Source of the DNA: Gordonia amarae NBRC 15530
GTDB taxonomy: Bacteria; Actinomycetota; Actinomycetes; Mycobacteriales; Mycobacteriaceae
Direction: 5' to 3'
NCBI RefSeq assembly: GCF_000241345.1
Contig: NZ_BAED01000021.1
Location: 1-59,326, forward strand
DNA: 59,326 nucleotides
In this document: positions 8,632 through 16,329 of the stretch, piece by piece
Layout of the letters: the number at the start of each line of letters is the position of its first letter
Numbering within the stretch: the first letter of the stretch is position 1
Notes under the pieces: model-generated
Database searches by the model: none
The model's input: only the letters and a program-made list of their open reading frames with translations
Told to the model about the DNA's origin: nothing
Made by a program: the position numbers and the translations under genes

Positions 8632-9365
8632 CAATTCTCCTGTGAGGTTTCGGACTGGCGTTGGGCGATATCGATCAGCCCATTGATCAGGACTTCCTCC
8701 TCGGACGCGTGGTCGGCGCGCCGGCGTTCGTACACCTCGGCGAGGTTCATCGCGGCCTCGACATGGGTGCCGATGTGAAAGTCCCTGATGGCGAAGAAGA
8801 TCAGGCTGGTCAGTTCCGGACCGTTGGGGTGGTCGGGCAGCACCCGTTCCCGCAGTCCCGACAGGAATCCCGCCGATCGCGTGGTCATCGTCTCGATGAG
8901 TTCGAGTGCCGCAGCCGAGGTTTTGGGGTCTTTACGCAGGTTGGACACGATCTGGATGCCCGTGTAGTACTCGCTGCGCGAATAGTGGCTCCGCAGGATC
9001 TGATGGAAGCAGCGGACGCGCTCCTCGATGGTGTCGCCGATGATCGGCGAATGCGCCATCTCGATCAGCTTGGTCCATTCGCTTTCGAATGCGGCCAGCA
9101 GCAACGCCTCACGGGAACCGAACTGGCGCTGGATCACGCCCCAGGTCAGGCCGGCCCGGCGGGCGATCTCGTTGGACGACGCCCGGTACAGCCCGACATC
9201 GTCGATGGTGGCCAGTGCGGCCTCGATCATCCGGGCACGGGTGGGGCTCGTACCGGCCGTTCCCGTGGCCGATGCCGACCCGCCTGCCGCCCCAGCGCTA
9301 CCGGAAGCCGAAGCGCCCAACTCCGAAACCGGTTGCGATGAAGTGACTTCCGCATTCTTGGTCAA
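8631..9365 (-). CDS. TetR family transcriptional regulator
   Basis: About 244 aa from a TTG start at 9365. An Ala/Ser/Gly-rich leader of about 40 residues precedes a TetR helix-turn-helix (MIEAALATIDDVGLYRASSNEIARRAG, GVIQRQFGSREALL). The C-terminal ligand domain is not informative. The frame is open upstream to 9479, but the TTG directly follows a strong Shine-Dalgarno GGAGG, which decides the start. An inverted repeat at 9484-9499 upstream is the probable autoregulatory operator. Nearly the same site occurs before the liv transporter at 20942-20962, suggesting that promoter is also controlled by this protein. Confidence 0.87.
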   Translation of the reverse strand: MTKNAEVTSSQPVSELGASASGSAGAAGGSASATGTAGTSPTRARMIEAALATIDDVGLYRASSNEIARRAGLTWGVIQRQFGSREALLLAAFESEWTKLIEMAHSPIIGDTIEERVRCFHQILRSHYSRSEYYTGIQIVSNLRKDPKTSAAALELIETMTTRSAGFLSGLRERVLPDHPNGPELTSLIFFAIRDFHIGTHVEAAMNLAEVYERRRADHASEEEVLINGLIDIAQRQSETSQEN

Positions 9366-9366
9366 T

Positions 9367-9394
9367 GAATCCTCCTTTGGGAATCCTCCTTTGG
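9367..9394 (-). promoter_or_regulatory. Exactly duplicated ribosome-binding site before tetR
   Basis: On the minus strand the 14-bp unit CCAAAGGAGGATTC occurs twice head to tail (9381-9394 and 9367-9380). Each copy holds a perfect AAAGGAGG Shine-Dalgarno; the inner one is 5 nt from the TTG start. The outer copy could act as a standby ribosome site. Confidence 0.75.
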
Positions 9395-9481
9395 CGCAGA
9401 GCGCGCGGTCGCCGCATGTCGGGGGACTGAGATCGGTGCGGCGGCCACCATGCCAACCATCGAGTGTGGCTGGCGTCACAA

Positions 9482-9499
9482 GCGATAGTAGTCACTATC
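9482..9499. promoter_or_regulatory. Candidate TetR operator (GATAGT-N4-ACTATC)
   Basis: A perfect 6-bp inverted repeat, GATAGT agtc ACTATC, lies 119 bp upstream of the TTG start of the TetR gene and about 300 bp before the P450. The sequence AGCGAtAGTAgtCACTATC matches 17 of 19 bases of the site upstream of the liv operon. Confidence 0.65.
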
Positions 9500-9800
9500 A
9501 CCACCGCCGTCAACACCACCCGGGGCGCCCGAGCCGACGTTGCCTTATTGCCCGATCTGGGCCACAATGAGGCCTGGCTCACAGGTTTGCCCATCTTGTG
9601 GCCGCTCGCGAGCAACGCTCGCCCGCACGCGCCAGGTGCCCGAGGTGCTGCGAAGAATCCCGAACCCGGATCCGGCACCGACAACGCGGTGCCGTGTCCG
9701 ATTTGCCCGACCGTGATCTCGCCGGCCACCGGCACAACCCACCGGAACGCGGCGGCGACCAACGGGCCAGATCTTCAGCCAACAGATGGAGGAACACACG

Positions 9801-11039
9801 ATGAGTGCCCCGACGGCCCCCAAGGCCGAGAGCGTGGAATTCAATCCCTTTAGCGAGACCTTCTTCAACAATCCGTACGACACCTATCGCAGGCTGCGCG
9901 AGGAGGCGCCGCTCTACCACAACGCCGAGTACGGATTCTGGGCGATCAGCCGGTACGAGGACATCGCCCCCGCCTACAAGGACTCGGCCACCTTCTCCTC
10001 GGCCAAGGGTGTCACCCTGGACATGATCAAGATCGCCGAACTCCTCAAAGGCATTCCACCGCAGCTCATCATGCTCGACCCGCCGGAGCACGACCGGATG
10101 CGCCGACTGGTCAGCAAGGCATTCACCCCGCGCGCGGTCAAGGCCTGGGCCGACCTGGTCACCGAGACCATCCACGGCTTCTTCGACGAGATCGACGACC
10201 CCACCTCGTTCGACGCCGTCGGCGATTTCGCGGCCCTGTTCCCCGTCGAGATCATCTGCAAGATCCTCGGTGTGCCGGCCGATCGCCGACAGCAGATCCG
10301 GCTGTGGATCGACACCTACCTGGCCCGCGAAGCCGGCAACATGATGATGAGCCAGGCGGGCGCCGAGGCGTCGATGGCGATGGGCCAGTACTTCGAATCG
10401 CTACTGGCAGAGCGTAAGGCAGACCCGCAGGACGACATGCTCAGCGAGCTCATCGCGTCCGAGTACGTCGCCGCCGACGGCGAGACCAAGCGCCTCACCG
10501 ACGGCGAGATCATCGGCTTCTGCCGCCTCCTCGGCGGTGCGGGCGCCGAGACCGTCACCAAGCTGATCAGCAACGCCCTCGTCGTGTTCGCCGACCACCC
10601 CGACCAGTGGGAGGCCCTGCGCCAGGACCGCGACAAAGTGCCCGACGCCATCGAGGAACTGGTCCGATTCGACGGCCCGTTGCAGTACAACTTCCGGGTC
10701 ACCACAAGGGAAGTCACCTACTACGGCGAAACCATTCCGGCCGATTCCCCCGTCATGTTGATCACCGGTGCCGCCAATCGCGACGACAGAGTGTTCGACG
10801 ATCCGGACGTCTTCGACATCAACCGCAAGCGGCCGTTCGGCTACAACCTCGGCTTCGGCTACGGCACCCACAGCTGCCTCGGCGCACCGCTGGCGCGGAT
10901 GGAGAGCAGAGTGGCACTGAACCTGCTGCTCGACAAGCTTCCCCGCTACGAGATCGACCGCAGCAAGCTCAGCCGCGTCTCGATGACCAATGTCGCCGGC
11001 TGGAAGAGCGTCCCGGTGCGCGCGCTCCCCGCCGAGTAA
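9801..11039 (+). CDS. Cytochrome P450
   Basis: This 412-aa soluble bacterial P450 has the I-helix G245-G-A-G-A-E-T251, the K-helix E286-L-V-R289, and the heme loop FGYGTHSCLG with axial Cys359. The ATG at 9801 is chosen because GGAGGA lies 9 nt upstream; an in-frame ATG at 9786 overlaps that site. It probably hydroxylates the substrate that the neighbouring enzymes degrade. It is clearly paralogous to the P450 at 57885-59099 (shared VAPAY..Y..FSSAKGV, LDPPEH, SKxFTPRA and NVAGW words). No ferredoxin gene is adjacent. A terminator hairpin follows. Confidence 0.93.
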   Translation: MSAPTAPKAESVEFNPFSETFFNNPYDTYRRLREEAPLYHNAEYGFWAISRYEDIAPAYKDSATFSSAKGVTLDMIKIAELLKGIPPQLIMLDPPEHDRMRRLVSKAFTPRAVKAWADLVTETIHGFFDEIDDPTSFDAVGDFAALFPVEIICKILGVPADRRQQIRLWIDTYLAREAGNMMMSQAGAEASMAMGQYFESLLAERKADPQDDMLSELIASEYVAADGETKRLTDGEIIGFCRLLGGAGAETVTKLISNALVVFADHPDQWEALRQDRDKVPDAIEELVRFDGPLQYNFRVTTREVTYYGETIPADSPVMLITGAANRDDRVFDDPDVFDINRKRPFGYNLGFGYGTHSCLGAPLARMESRVALNLLLDKLPRYEIDRSKLSRVSMTNVAGWKSVPVRALPAE

Positions 11040-11055
11040 CGCCCCATGCAGATCC

Positions 11056-11084
11056 GGCCCCGGCACGTCGAAGGTGCCGGGGCC
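11056..11084. terminator. Terminator hairpin between P450 and livF
   Basis: An 11-bp GC-rich stem (GGCCCCGGCAC / GTGCCGGGGCC) with a 7-nt loop lies between convergent genes and can serve either direction. It is followed by TTGTC, without a strong T tract. Confidence 0.7.
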
Positions 11085-11103
11085 TTGTCGATCATCGTTC
11101 CGG

Positions 11104-11817
11104 TCAGCGGGCGGGTTGCGCCGCCTTGCCGAAGTAGGCCTGCCGCAACTCTTCCGAGTCCGCGGTCAACGTGTCGGCCGACCGGCGCAGGGTCACCTCG
11201 CCGTGCACCAGGACCACCGCCTCGTCGGCCACCTCCAGCGCCAGCGCCACATGCTGTTCGACGAGGATCACCGCGGTGCCCGTCGAGTCGGCGATATCGC
11301 GCACGATGGGCAGCAGCCCTTCGACGATCACCGGCGCCAGGCCCATGCTCATCTCGTCGATCAACAGCACCGCCGGCTTCTGCACCAGCGCCCGGGCCAC
11401 GGCCAGCATCTGCTGTTCGCCGCCGGAGAGGGCTCCTGCCTTGACTTTCCAGCGTTTGGTCAGCGCCGGGAACAGGTCGCGGATCTGGTCGGCGGTGACG
11501 CCGCCCTTACGCTGGGACAGCGTCAGCGTCTCGGCCACGGTCAGGCCGCCGAACAGGGCCCGGTTGTCGGGCACCAGCACCACACCGGACGAGTTGGTCT
11601 TGCCCGGGTTACCGCTGGGCAGCACCTGCCCGTTCACCGACACCGACCCACCGAGCCTCGGCAGCAGACCCGCCAGCGTCAGCATGACCGTGGTCTTGCC
11701 GGCACCGTTGGGACCCAGCAGCGCCAGTACTTTGCCGCTCTCGACCTCCAGGTCGAGACCACGCACCACCGGCACCTTGCCGTGCCCGGCGACCAGTTGA
11801 TCGACGCGAAGACTCAT
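11104..11817 (-). CDS. livF: Branched-chain-amino-acid-type ABC transporter ATP-binding protein LivF
   Basis: This 237-aa ABC ATPase has Walker A G35-P-N-G-A-G-K-T42, an LSGGEQQ signature, and Walker B VLLIDEMSMGLAP, the LivF-type variant of the HAAT family. With LivG it powers import of the solute captured by the lipoprotein encoded at 25456-26700. Its ATG overlaps the livG stop (ATGA), so translation is coupled. In this setting the solute is more likely a catabolic acid than an amino acid, but this is inference from context only. It is the last gene of the train. Confidence 0.9.
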   Translation of the reverse strand: MSLRVDQLVAGHGKVPVVRGLDLEVESGKVLALLGPNGAGKTTVMLTLAGLLPRLGGSVSVNGQVLPSGNPGKTNSSGVVLVPDNRALFGGLTVAETLTLSQRKGGVTADQIRDLFPALTKRWKVKAGALSGGEQQMLAVARALVQKPAVLLIDEMSMGLAPVIVEGLLPIVRDIADSTGTAVILVEQHVALALEVADEAVVLVHGEVTLRRSADTLTADSEELRQAYFGKAAQPAR

Positions 11818-12599
11818 AGCAGCACCTTTCCACCGGCCGGGTCGGTCTCGACCGCTCCGGGTGACTCATCAACCACCTCTTGCTGTTTCCCGCCCGAGTG
11901 GGAGGTACCCAGATAGGCCTGCATCACTGCGGTGTTGCTCAGGATCTCCTCCGGTGTGCCGCTGGCCAGTAGTTTGCCGAAGTCCAGGACGTGGATCTGG
12001 TCGCAGATGCTCATCACCAGGCCCATGTCGTGCTCCACCAGCAGGATCGTCACGCCGGTGCTGCGCAACGCCTTGAGCCGTTCACCGAGCCACAGGCTTT
12101 CGCTCGTGTCCAGGCCACCGGCCGGTTCGTCGAGCAGCAGTACCTTGGGTTTACCGGCCAGCGCCCGCGCGATGGACACCAGTTGCCGTTGCCCCTGTGA
12201 GAGCTGGGATGCGGCACTGTATTTCACCTCGGCAAGGCCCAAGGTATCGAAGATCTCGTCGAGTTCGGATTCGCCGACGTGACCTTCCCCGGCGCGGGCC
12301 GACAGGCCCACCGACACGTTCTCGGCGACACTGAGATCCTCGTACAGTTCGATTGCCTGGAAGGTCCGGCCCAGACCGGCCCGGACGCGCCGGTAGGTCT
12401 TGGTTCCGGTCAGAGTCGTCCCGGCCAGGCCCACGGTGCCTGTGGACGGCGCGAATCCGCTGATGGCGTCCATCAGGGTTGTCTTGCCGGCGCCGTTGGG
12501 ACCGATCAGCCCGACGATCGCGCCGCGTGGCAGGTCGAATCCGACACCGTCCACGGCCACCACGCCGCCGTAGCGGACGGTGACCTCGGACAGTGACAT
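11814..12599 (-). CDS. livG: ABC transporter ATP-binding domain LivG (formerly fused to LivM)
   Basis: From the internal ATG at 12599 this gives a 261-aa LivG-like ATPase with Walker A GPNGAGKT at 33-40, LSQGQRQ signature, and VLLLDEPAGGLD Walker B. The length fits a stand-alone LivG. The frame is continuous upstream with a LivM C-terminal piece through a 50-residue charged linker, so the ancestral protein was probably a LivM-LivG fusion. Because the permease part is interrupted, this domain may now be made only from the internal start, which has no strong Shine-Dalgarno. Confidence 0.82.
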   Translation of the reverse strand: MSLSEVTVRYGGVVAVDGVGFDLPRGAIVGLIGPNGAGKTTLMDAISGFAPSTGTVGLAGTTLTGTKTYRRVRAGLGRTFQAIELYEDLSVAENVSVGLSARAGEGHVGESELDEIFDTLGLAEVKYSAASQLSQGQRQLVSIARALAGKPKVLLLDEPAGGLDTSESLWLGERLKALRSTGVTILLVEHDMGLVMSICDQIHVLDFGKLLASGTPEEILSNTAVMQAYLGTSHSGGKQQEVVDESPGAVETDPAGGKVLL

Positions 12600-12969
12600 C
12601 GCGGGTGCGCCGCCGTCCTGTGTCGTGGTCGCCTCAGGATCCTCTTCTCGCCGAACCCTTCGCGACGCTCGCTCCTTCGTCGCATCGCCGTCAGCGATCA
12701 CGCTGGTCGTCGAGTCGACGGCCTCGGCGTCGCGTGCGGGTGTGCCACGCGCGAGCTTGCGGCCGAGCGCCAGCACCGGACCCGCGATGCCCTCCGGGTT
12801 GAACAGGACCACCACGATCAGGGCGAGACCGATGAGCACCTGGTACAGGTCACCACCGCCGATCTTCTCCAGCGCGAAGACGAAAACACCTTCGGCGGCC
12901 AGGATTCCGCCGATCACGCCGCCGGTCACCGACGTGACACCGGCCAGGTAGACAGTCGCGAACAGCAGG
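12600..12969 (-). pseudogene. livM: LivM permease C-terminal remnant, cut off by the 6.1-kb insert
   Basis: The segment encodes LLFATVYLAGVTSVTGG, a further transmembrane helix, and the DLYQVLIGLALIVVVLFNPEG end typical of LivM, in frame with LivG. No start codon precedes it in its own right. Upstream of about 12969 the sequence belongs to a Mce-associated gene in another frame; the open frame continuing to 13292 is chance. The missing N-terminal half lies at 19056-20746. Confidence 0.85.
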
Positions 12970-13159
12970 CGACGGCCAGAGCCAGAGCCGCCACGAGCAG
13001 CGCGGCGAGCGCGGCCTTGACCAGCCTGGTGCGGGCGATCGCGCGGGTCCACAGGTCGTCGGCGGCGGTGATCGCGGCCAGGCGGGCCTCGCGTTCGGCG
13101 GTGCGCACCCGGTCGCGGGCGGCGTCGAGCTCTGTGCGGGAAGTGTCGGTGCGGGTCAT
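12970..13159 (-). pseudogene. Truncated Mce-associated (Mas-like) membrane protein
   Basis: An ATG at 13159 overlaps the preceding gene's stop (ATGA) and begins MTRTDTSRTELDAARDRV, a charged coiled segment, followed by a single transmembrane helix (LAALLVAALALAVA). The homology ends at about 12970, where the sequence becomes livM. The extracytoplasmic domain of about 120 residues seen in the two neighbouring genes is missing. The frame runs on for 14 unrelated residues to a stop at 12926. This is one of the two cut ends of the insert. Confidence 0.72.
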
Positions 13160-13656
13160 ACGGTCTGCTCCACCCGTGCGAGCTTCCAGGTGTCCCCGGA
13201 CCGGACCAGCCGTATCCACAGGGTGCGGGTGCCGGTCTCGGCCTTCCCGGAGTCGGCGGTGGTGACCACGTCGAACGCGGTGAGCGTCGCACCCCAGCCG
13301 GGACCGGCGTCGATGACCGCCGACGCCGTCGGCCGCCACTGGATGCTCCGCACGCCCGACGCCGGGGTGCCCCGCAGCAGCGAACCGTAGGTGGCGGCGA
13401 AATCGTCGGTCACCAGCGACGCCACGCTGTCCTTCTTGCCGGCGGCGTCAACGGAGAACACCGCGGCGACGATGCGGCCGGACTCTGCGCGCAGGCCGTC
13501 CCGGTCGACGGCACCGTCGTTGTCGCGGGCCGCCACCGTCACCAGTGCGGCGAGCACGGCCACCACGAGGACCGCGACGGCCAGGGCCGCGGCCGCCGCG
13601 CGGGTGCCGATGATCGGGCGGCCGAGCACCGAACCGACTGCTCTGCGAATGCTCAT
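13156..13656 (-). CDS. Mce-associated-like membrane protein
   Basis: The 166-aa product has an N-terminal transmembrane helix (about residues 18-42) and an extracytoplasmic alpha/beta domain of the NTF2-like Mce-associated type (LRAESGRIVAAVFSVDAAG...DDFAATYGSLLRG). It overlaps both neighbours by ATGA, forming a tight three-gene operon. Such proteins normally accompany mce lipid-import operons and may stabilise the Mce complex, but no mce or yrbE gene is present here. Confidence 0.75.
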   Translation of the reverse strand: MSIRRAVGSVLGRPIIGTRAAAAALAVAVLVVAVLAALVTVAARDNDGAVDRDGLRAESGRIVAAVFSVDAAGKKDSVASLVTDDFAATYGSLLRGTPASGVRSIQWRPTASAVIDAGPGWGATLTAFDVVTTADSGKAETGTRTLWIRLVRSGDTWKLARVEQTV

Positions 13657-14240
13657 GGGAGGTACTGCACCGCCGCGAGTTTGGGACCGCCGTCGGAGTC
13701 GGTGAGCAGCACCCGCAGCCGGAACGCCTGCTCTCGCTCACGCTGGGAGCGGTTGTCCGGGGAACCGGTGAACCGGACCGTCGCCGCCACCAGGACGGTC
13801 GCGCCACCGGAGGTCCGGCCGCTGAGCGCCGCGCCGTCGACCGTGCCCTCGGCGACGGTGCCGCGCGACTTCACGAACGTCGTGTAGGCGTCGGCGGACT
13901 GGGCGAACTCGTCGTAGAACTCGCCGGTCGCCCCGGCCAGGATGCGTTGGGCGCGGCCCGGCTGCCGGTAATCGGGGCTCAGCAACAGCGTCACCCGATC
14001 GGTCGCGATGCGCTCGTACTCGGCGTCGGAGGTGCGGCCGGACTCCTGCGACCACCGCGCGATGCCCCAGCCCGCGAGGGCCAGCGACAGCACCACCGCG
14101 ACAACCGCCGCCCACCGCCACCACCGGGCCGGAGGCGGTGCGGCGCCCGCCCGGACCTCGGCGTCGCGCAGGTCGTCGACGGCCTCCCGCAACGCGGCCC
14201 GGGCCGTGCGCTCACGCGCGAGAGCCTCGCTGCGCGCCAT
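13653..14240 (-). CDS. Mce-associated-like membrane protein
   Basis: A 195-aa protein from the ATG at 14240, chosen because GGGAGG lies 7 nt upstream (a GTG two codons earlier is less likely). It has a charged cytoplasmic N-terminus, one transmembrane helix (about 41-62) and an extracytoplasmic domain with the family pattern EYERIATDRVTLLLSPDY...FYDEFAQSADAY. It heads the operon of three related genes and is divergent from the amino-acid permease. Confidence 0.78.
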   Translation of the reverse strand: MARSEALARERTARAALREAVDDLRDAEVRAGAAPPPARWWRWAAVVAVVLSLALAGWGIARWSQESGRTSDAEYERIATDRVTLLLSPDYRQPGRAQRILAGATGEFYDEFAQSADAYTTFVKSRGTVAEGTVDGAALSGRTSGGATVLVAATVRFTGSPDNRSQREREQAFRLRVLLTDSDGGPKLAAVQYLP

Positions 14241-14403
14241 CGGCACCTCCCGTCGTGATAGTCCCGGCGTTGACCGTTCCCATTACAGTAACGGCCCCGA
14301 ATCTCGCGCCACATCGCGTGTTCACTGTGCGCCGGCCCATACCTCGGCGCACAATCAACCCCACAGGTCACAAGGAACGCGTCCCAAGCCGAGGAGACCC
14401 GGT

Positions 14404-16329
14404 ATGACACCACCAGCCCGGACGGTCCCGATCTCGATGTCCACGTTGTTCCGGCGCAAACCGGTCGCACCGCCGGGCAGCGCCGAGGCGCACGGTGAAG
14501 CGCACCTGGAACGCAGCATCACCACCTTCCAGCTGACCCTGTTCGGCGTGGGCGCCACCGTGGGCACCGGTATCTTCTTCGTCCTCCCCGAGGCCGTGCC
14601 CGACGCCGGGCCCGCGGTGATCATCGCCTTCCTCGTCGCCGGCCTGGCCGCCGGACTGGCCGCGATCTGCTACGCCGAGATGGCGTCGTCGGTTCCGGTG
14701 TCCGGATCGTCGTACTCCTACTCGTACGCGACGATGGGCGAGCTGGTGGCCATCGCGATCGGCGCCTGTCTGCTGCTGGAGTACGGGGTGTCGGCGGCGG
14801 CGACGGCCGTCGGGTGGAGCGGCTACCTCAACAAGCTGCTCGACAACCTGTTCGGATTTCAGTTCCCGCAGGCGCTGTCGGCGGCGCCGCTCACCGAGGA
14901 GGGCGTCGAGTCGGGCTGGTTCAACCTGCCCGCGGCCATCCTCGTCGCGCTGTGCTGTTTCCTGCTGATCCGCGGCGCGAGTGAGTCCGCGCGCACCAAC
15001 GCCATCATGGTGATCGTCAAATTGTGCGTGCTGGTGTTGTTCGCGGGCATCGCATTCACCGCCTTCTCCACCGACCATTTCGCGGGTTTCTCCCCGTTCG
15101 GCGCGGTCGGTATCACCGCCGCCGCCGGGGCGATCTTCTTCTCCTTCATCGGCCTCGACGCGGTGTCCACCGCCGGCGACGAGGTGAAAGACCCGCAGAA
15201 GGCGATGCCGCGGGCCATCATGGGCGCGCTGATCACCGTCGTCACCGTCTATCTGCTGGTCGCGGTCGCCGGTATCGGCGCGCAGGCCTGGCCCAAGTTC
15301 GCCTCGCCCGACCAGTCCGAGGCCGGGCTCGCGGTGATCATCGAGCGCATCACCGAGTCGACGTGGCCGGGCACCCTGCTCGCCGCGGGCGCGGTGATCT
15401 CGATCTTCTCGGTGACGCTGGTGGTGCTGTACGGGCAGACCCGCATCCTGTTCGCGATGGGCCGTGACGGGCTGCTACCGGACAGGTTCGCGCAGGTCAG
15501 CACCAAGACCATGACCCCCGTCTGGAACACCGTCGTGGTGTGTGTGGTGGTGGGTCTGCTGGCCGGGCTGCTGCCGATCGGCAAACTCATCGACATGGTG
15601 TCCATCGGGACGCTCGCCGCGTTCAGCGTCGTCTCCGCCGGGGTGCTCATCCTGCGCAACACGATGCCCGACCTGGAGCGCTCGTTCCGGGTGCCCGGCT
15701 ACCCGGTCACCCCGATCCTGTCGATCGCCGCGTGCCTGTGGATCCTGTCGGGCCTCAAGCTGGTCACCTATCTGGCATTCGCGCTGTGGGTGCTGGTGTT
15801 CGTTGCCATCTACCTGGTGTGGGGCCGCAAATCCAGCAAACTCAACCACCTGACCGCCGAACAACTCGACGCCGGTGACACCACACCGCTCGGGTCCCGC
15901 TTCAAGGTCTGGACGGGCGTGCTCGTCGTGGCCGGGGTGGCGTTCTTCGCGTTCGGCGCCGTCTACAACCACGGCGACCACAACAAGAACGCCGCCACCC
16001 TCACCGACACATCGGCGCTGCTCACCGACTGGTTCACCGCCGTCGATGCCAAGGACTGGGCCGCCGCCGGGGACCTCACCTGCGGTGGCACCCTCGGCAT
16101 GACCTCCGGCGAGCCGGTCACGCCCGGGCAGTTGTTCGGCGGCAAGTCCTACGACCCCACCACGGTCGGTCTGATCAAGGTGCCGCAAGCGGTCGGCGAC
16201 AACACCTTCGACGCGCAGTTCGACATCACCGAACGCAAACCCGACGACGACTTCCCGCCCGAGACCCGGATGTCGGCCGTGGTGCGGCTCGGCGACGCAC
16301 CGTGCGTGCAGCAGGTGAGCACGCGATGA
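14404..16329 (+). CDS. APC-family amino-acid permease with extracytoplasmic C-terminal domain
   Basis: A 641-aa protein from ATG 14404 (GAGGAG about 9 nt upstream). Residues of about 40-500 form a 12-helix APC transporter of the cationic amino acid type (GVGATVGTGIFFVLP, FSFIGLDAVSTAGDEVKDPQ, QTRILFAMGRDGLLP). A thirteenth helix (VWTGVLVVAGVAFFAFGAVY) then leads to about 110 residues with two Cys and an NTF2-like look (LLTDWFTAVDAKDWAAAGDLTC). By helix count this tail is outside. Such a tail is unusual for APC permeases and recalls the neighbouring Mce-associated proteins. Its stop overlaps the USP start. Confidence 0.87.
   Translation: MTPPARTVPISMSTLFRRKPVAPPGSAEAHGEAHLERSITTFQLTLFGVGATVGTGIFFVLPEAVPDAGPAVIIAFLVAGLAAGLAAICYAEMASSVPVSGSSYSYSYATMGELVAIAIGACLLLEYGVSAAATAVGWSGYLNKLLDNLFGFQFPQALSAAPLTEEGVESGWFNLPAAILVALCCFLLIRGASESARTNAIMVIVKLCVLVLFAGIAFTAFSTDHFAGFSPFGAVGITAAAGAIFFSFIGLDAVSTAGDEVKDPQKAMPRAIMGALITVVTVYLLVAVAGIGAQAWPKFASPDQSEAGLAVIIERITESTWPGTLLAAGAVISIFSVTLVVLYGQTRILFAMGRDGLLPDRFAQVSTKTMTPVWNTVVVCVVVGLLAGLLPIGKLIDMVSIGTLAAFSVVSAGVLILRNTMPDLERSFRVPGYPVTPILSIAACLWILSGLKLVTYLAFALWVLVFVAIYLVWGRKSSKLNHLTAEQLDAGDTTPLGSRFKVWTGVLVVAGVAFFAFGAVYNHGDHNKNAATLTDTSALLTDWFTAVDAKDWAAAGDLTCGGTLGMTSGEPVTPGQLFGGKSYDPTTVGLIKVPQAVGDNTFDAQFDITERKPDDDFPPETRMSAVVRLGDAPCVQQVSTR

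Larger units (their letters stand above)
9366..9800. other. Divergent intergenic region between tetR and P450
   Basis: The 435-bp gap holds the duplicated ribosome-binding site at its left end, the GATAGT-N4-ACTATC inverted repeat at 9484-9499, and GGAGGA 9 nt before the P450 ATG. No convincing -35/-10 pair and no further gene were recognised in it. Confidence 0.6.

Noticed and set aside
12970..13292. The open frame of 492 codons ending at 11814 reads as if livM-livG had a long Arg/Pro-rich N-terminus.
   Set aside because: The upstream 107 residues are the out-of-frame reading of a Mce-associated gene; the composition is typical of a shadow frame, and real LivM homology begins only at about 12969.
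14008..14403. In-frame N-terminal extension of 132 residues on the amino-acid permease.
   Set aside because: It is Arg/Ser/Thr-rich, runs antisense over the mas gene start, and the ATG at 14404 has a good ribosome-binding site directly before the recognisable permease sequence.
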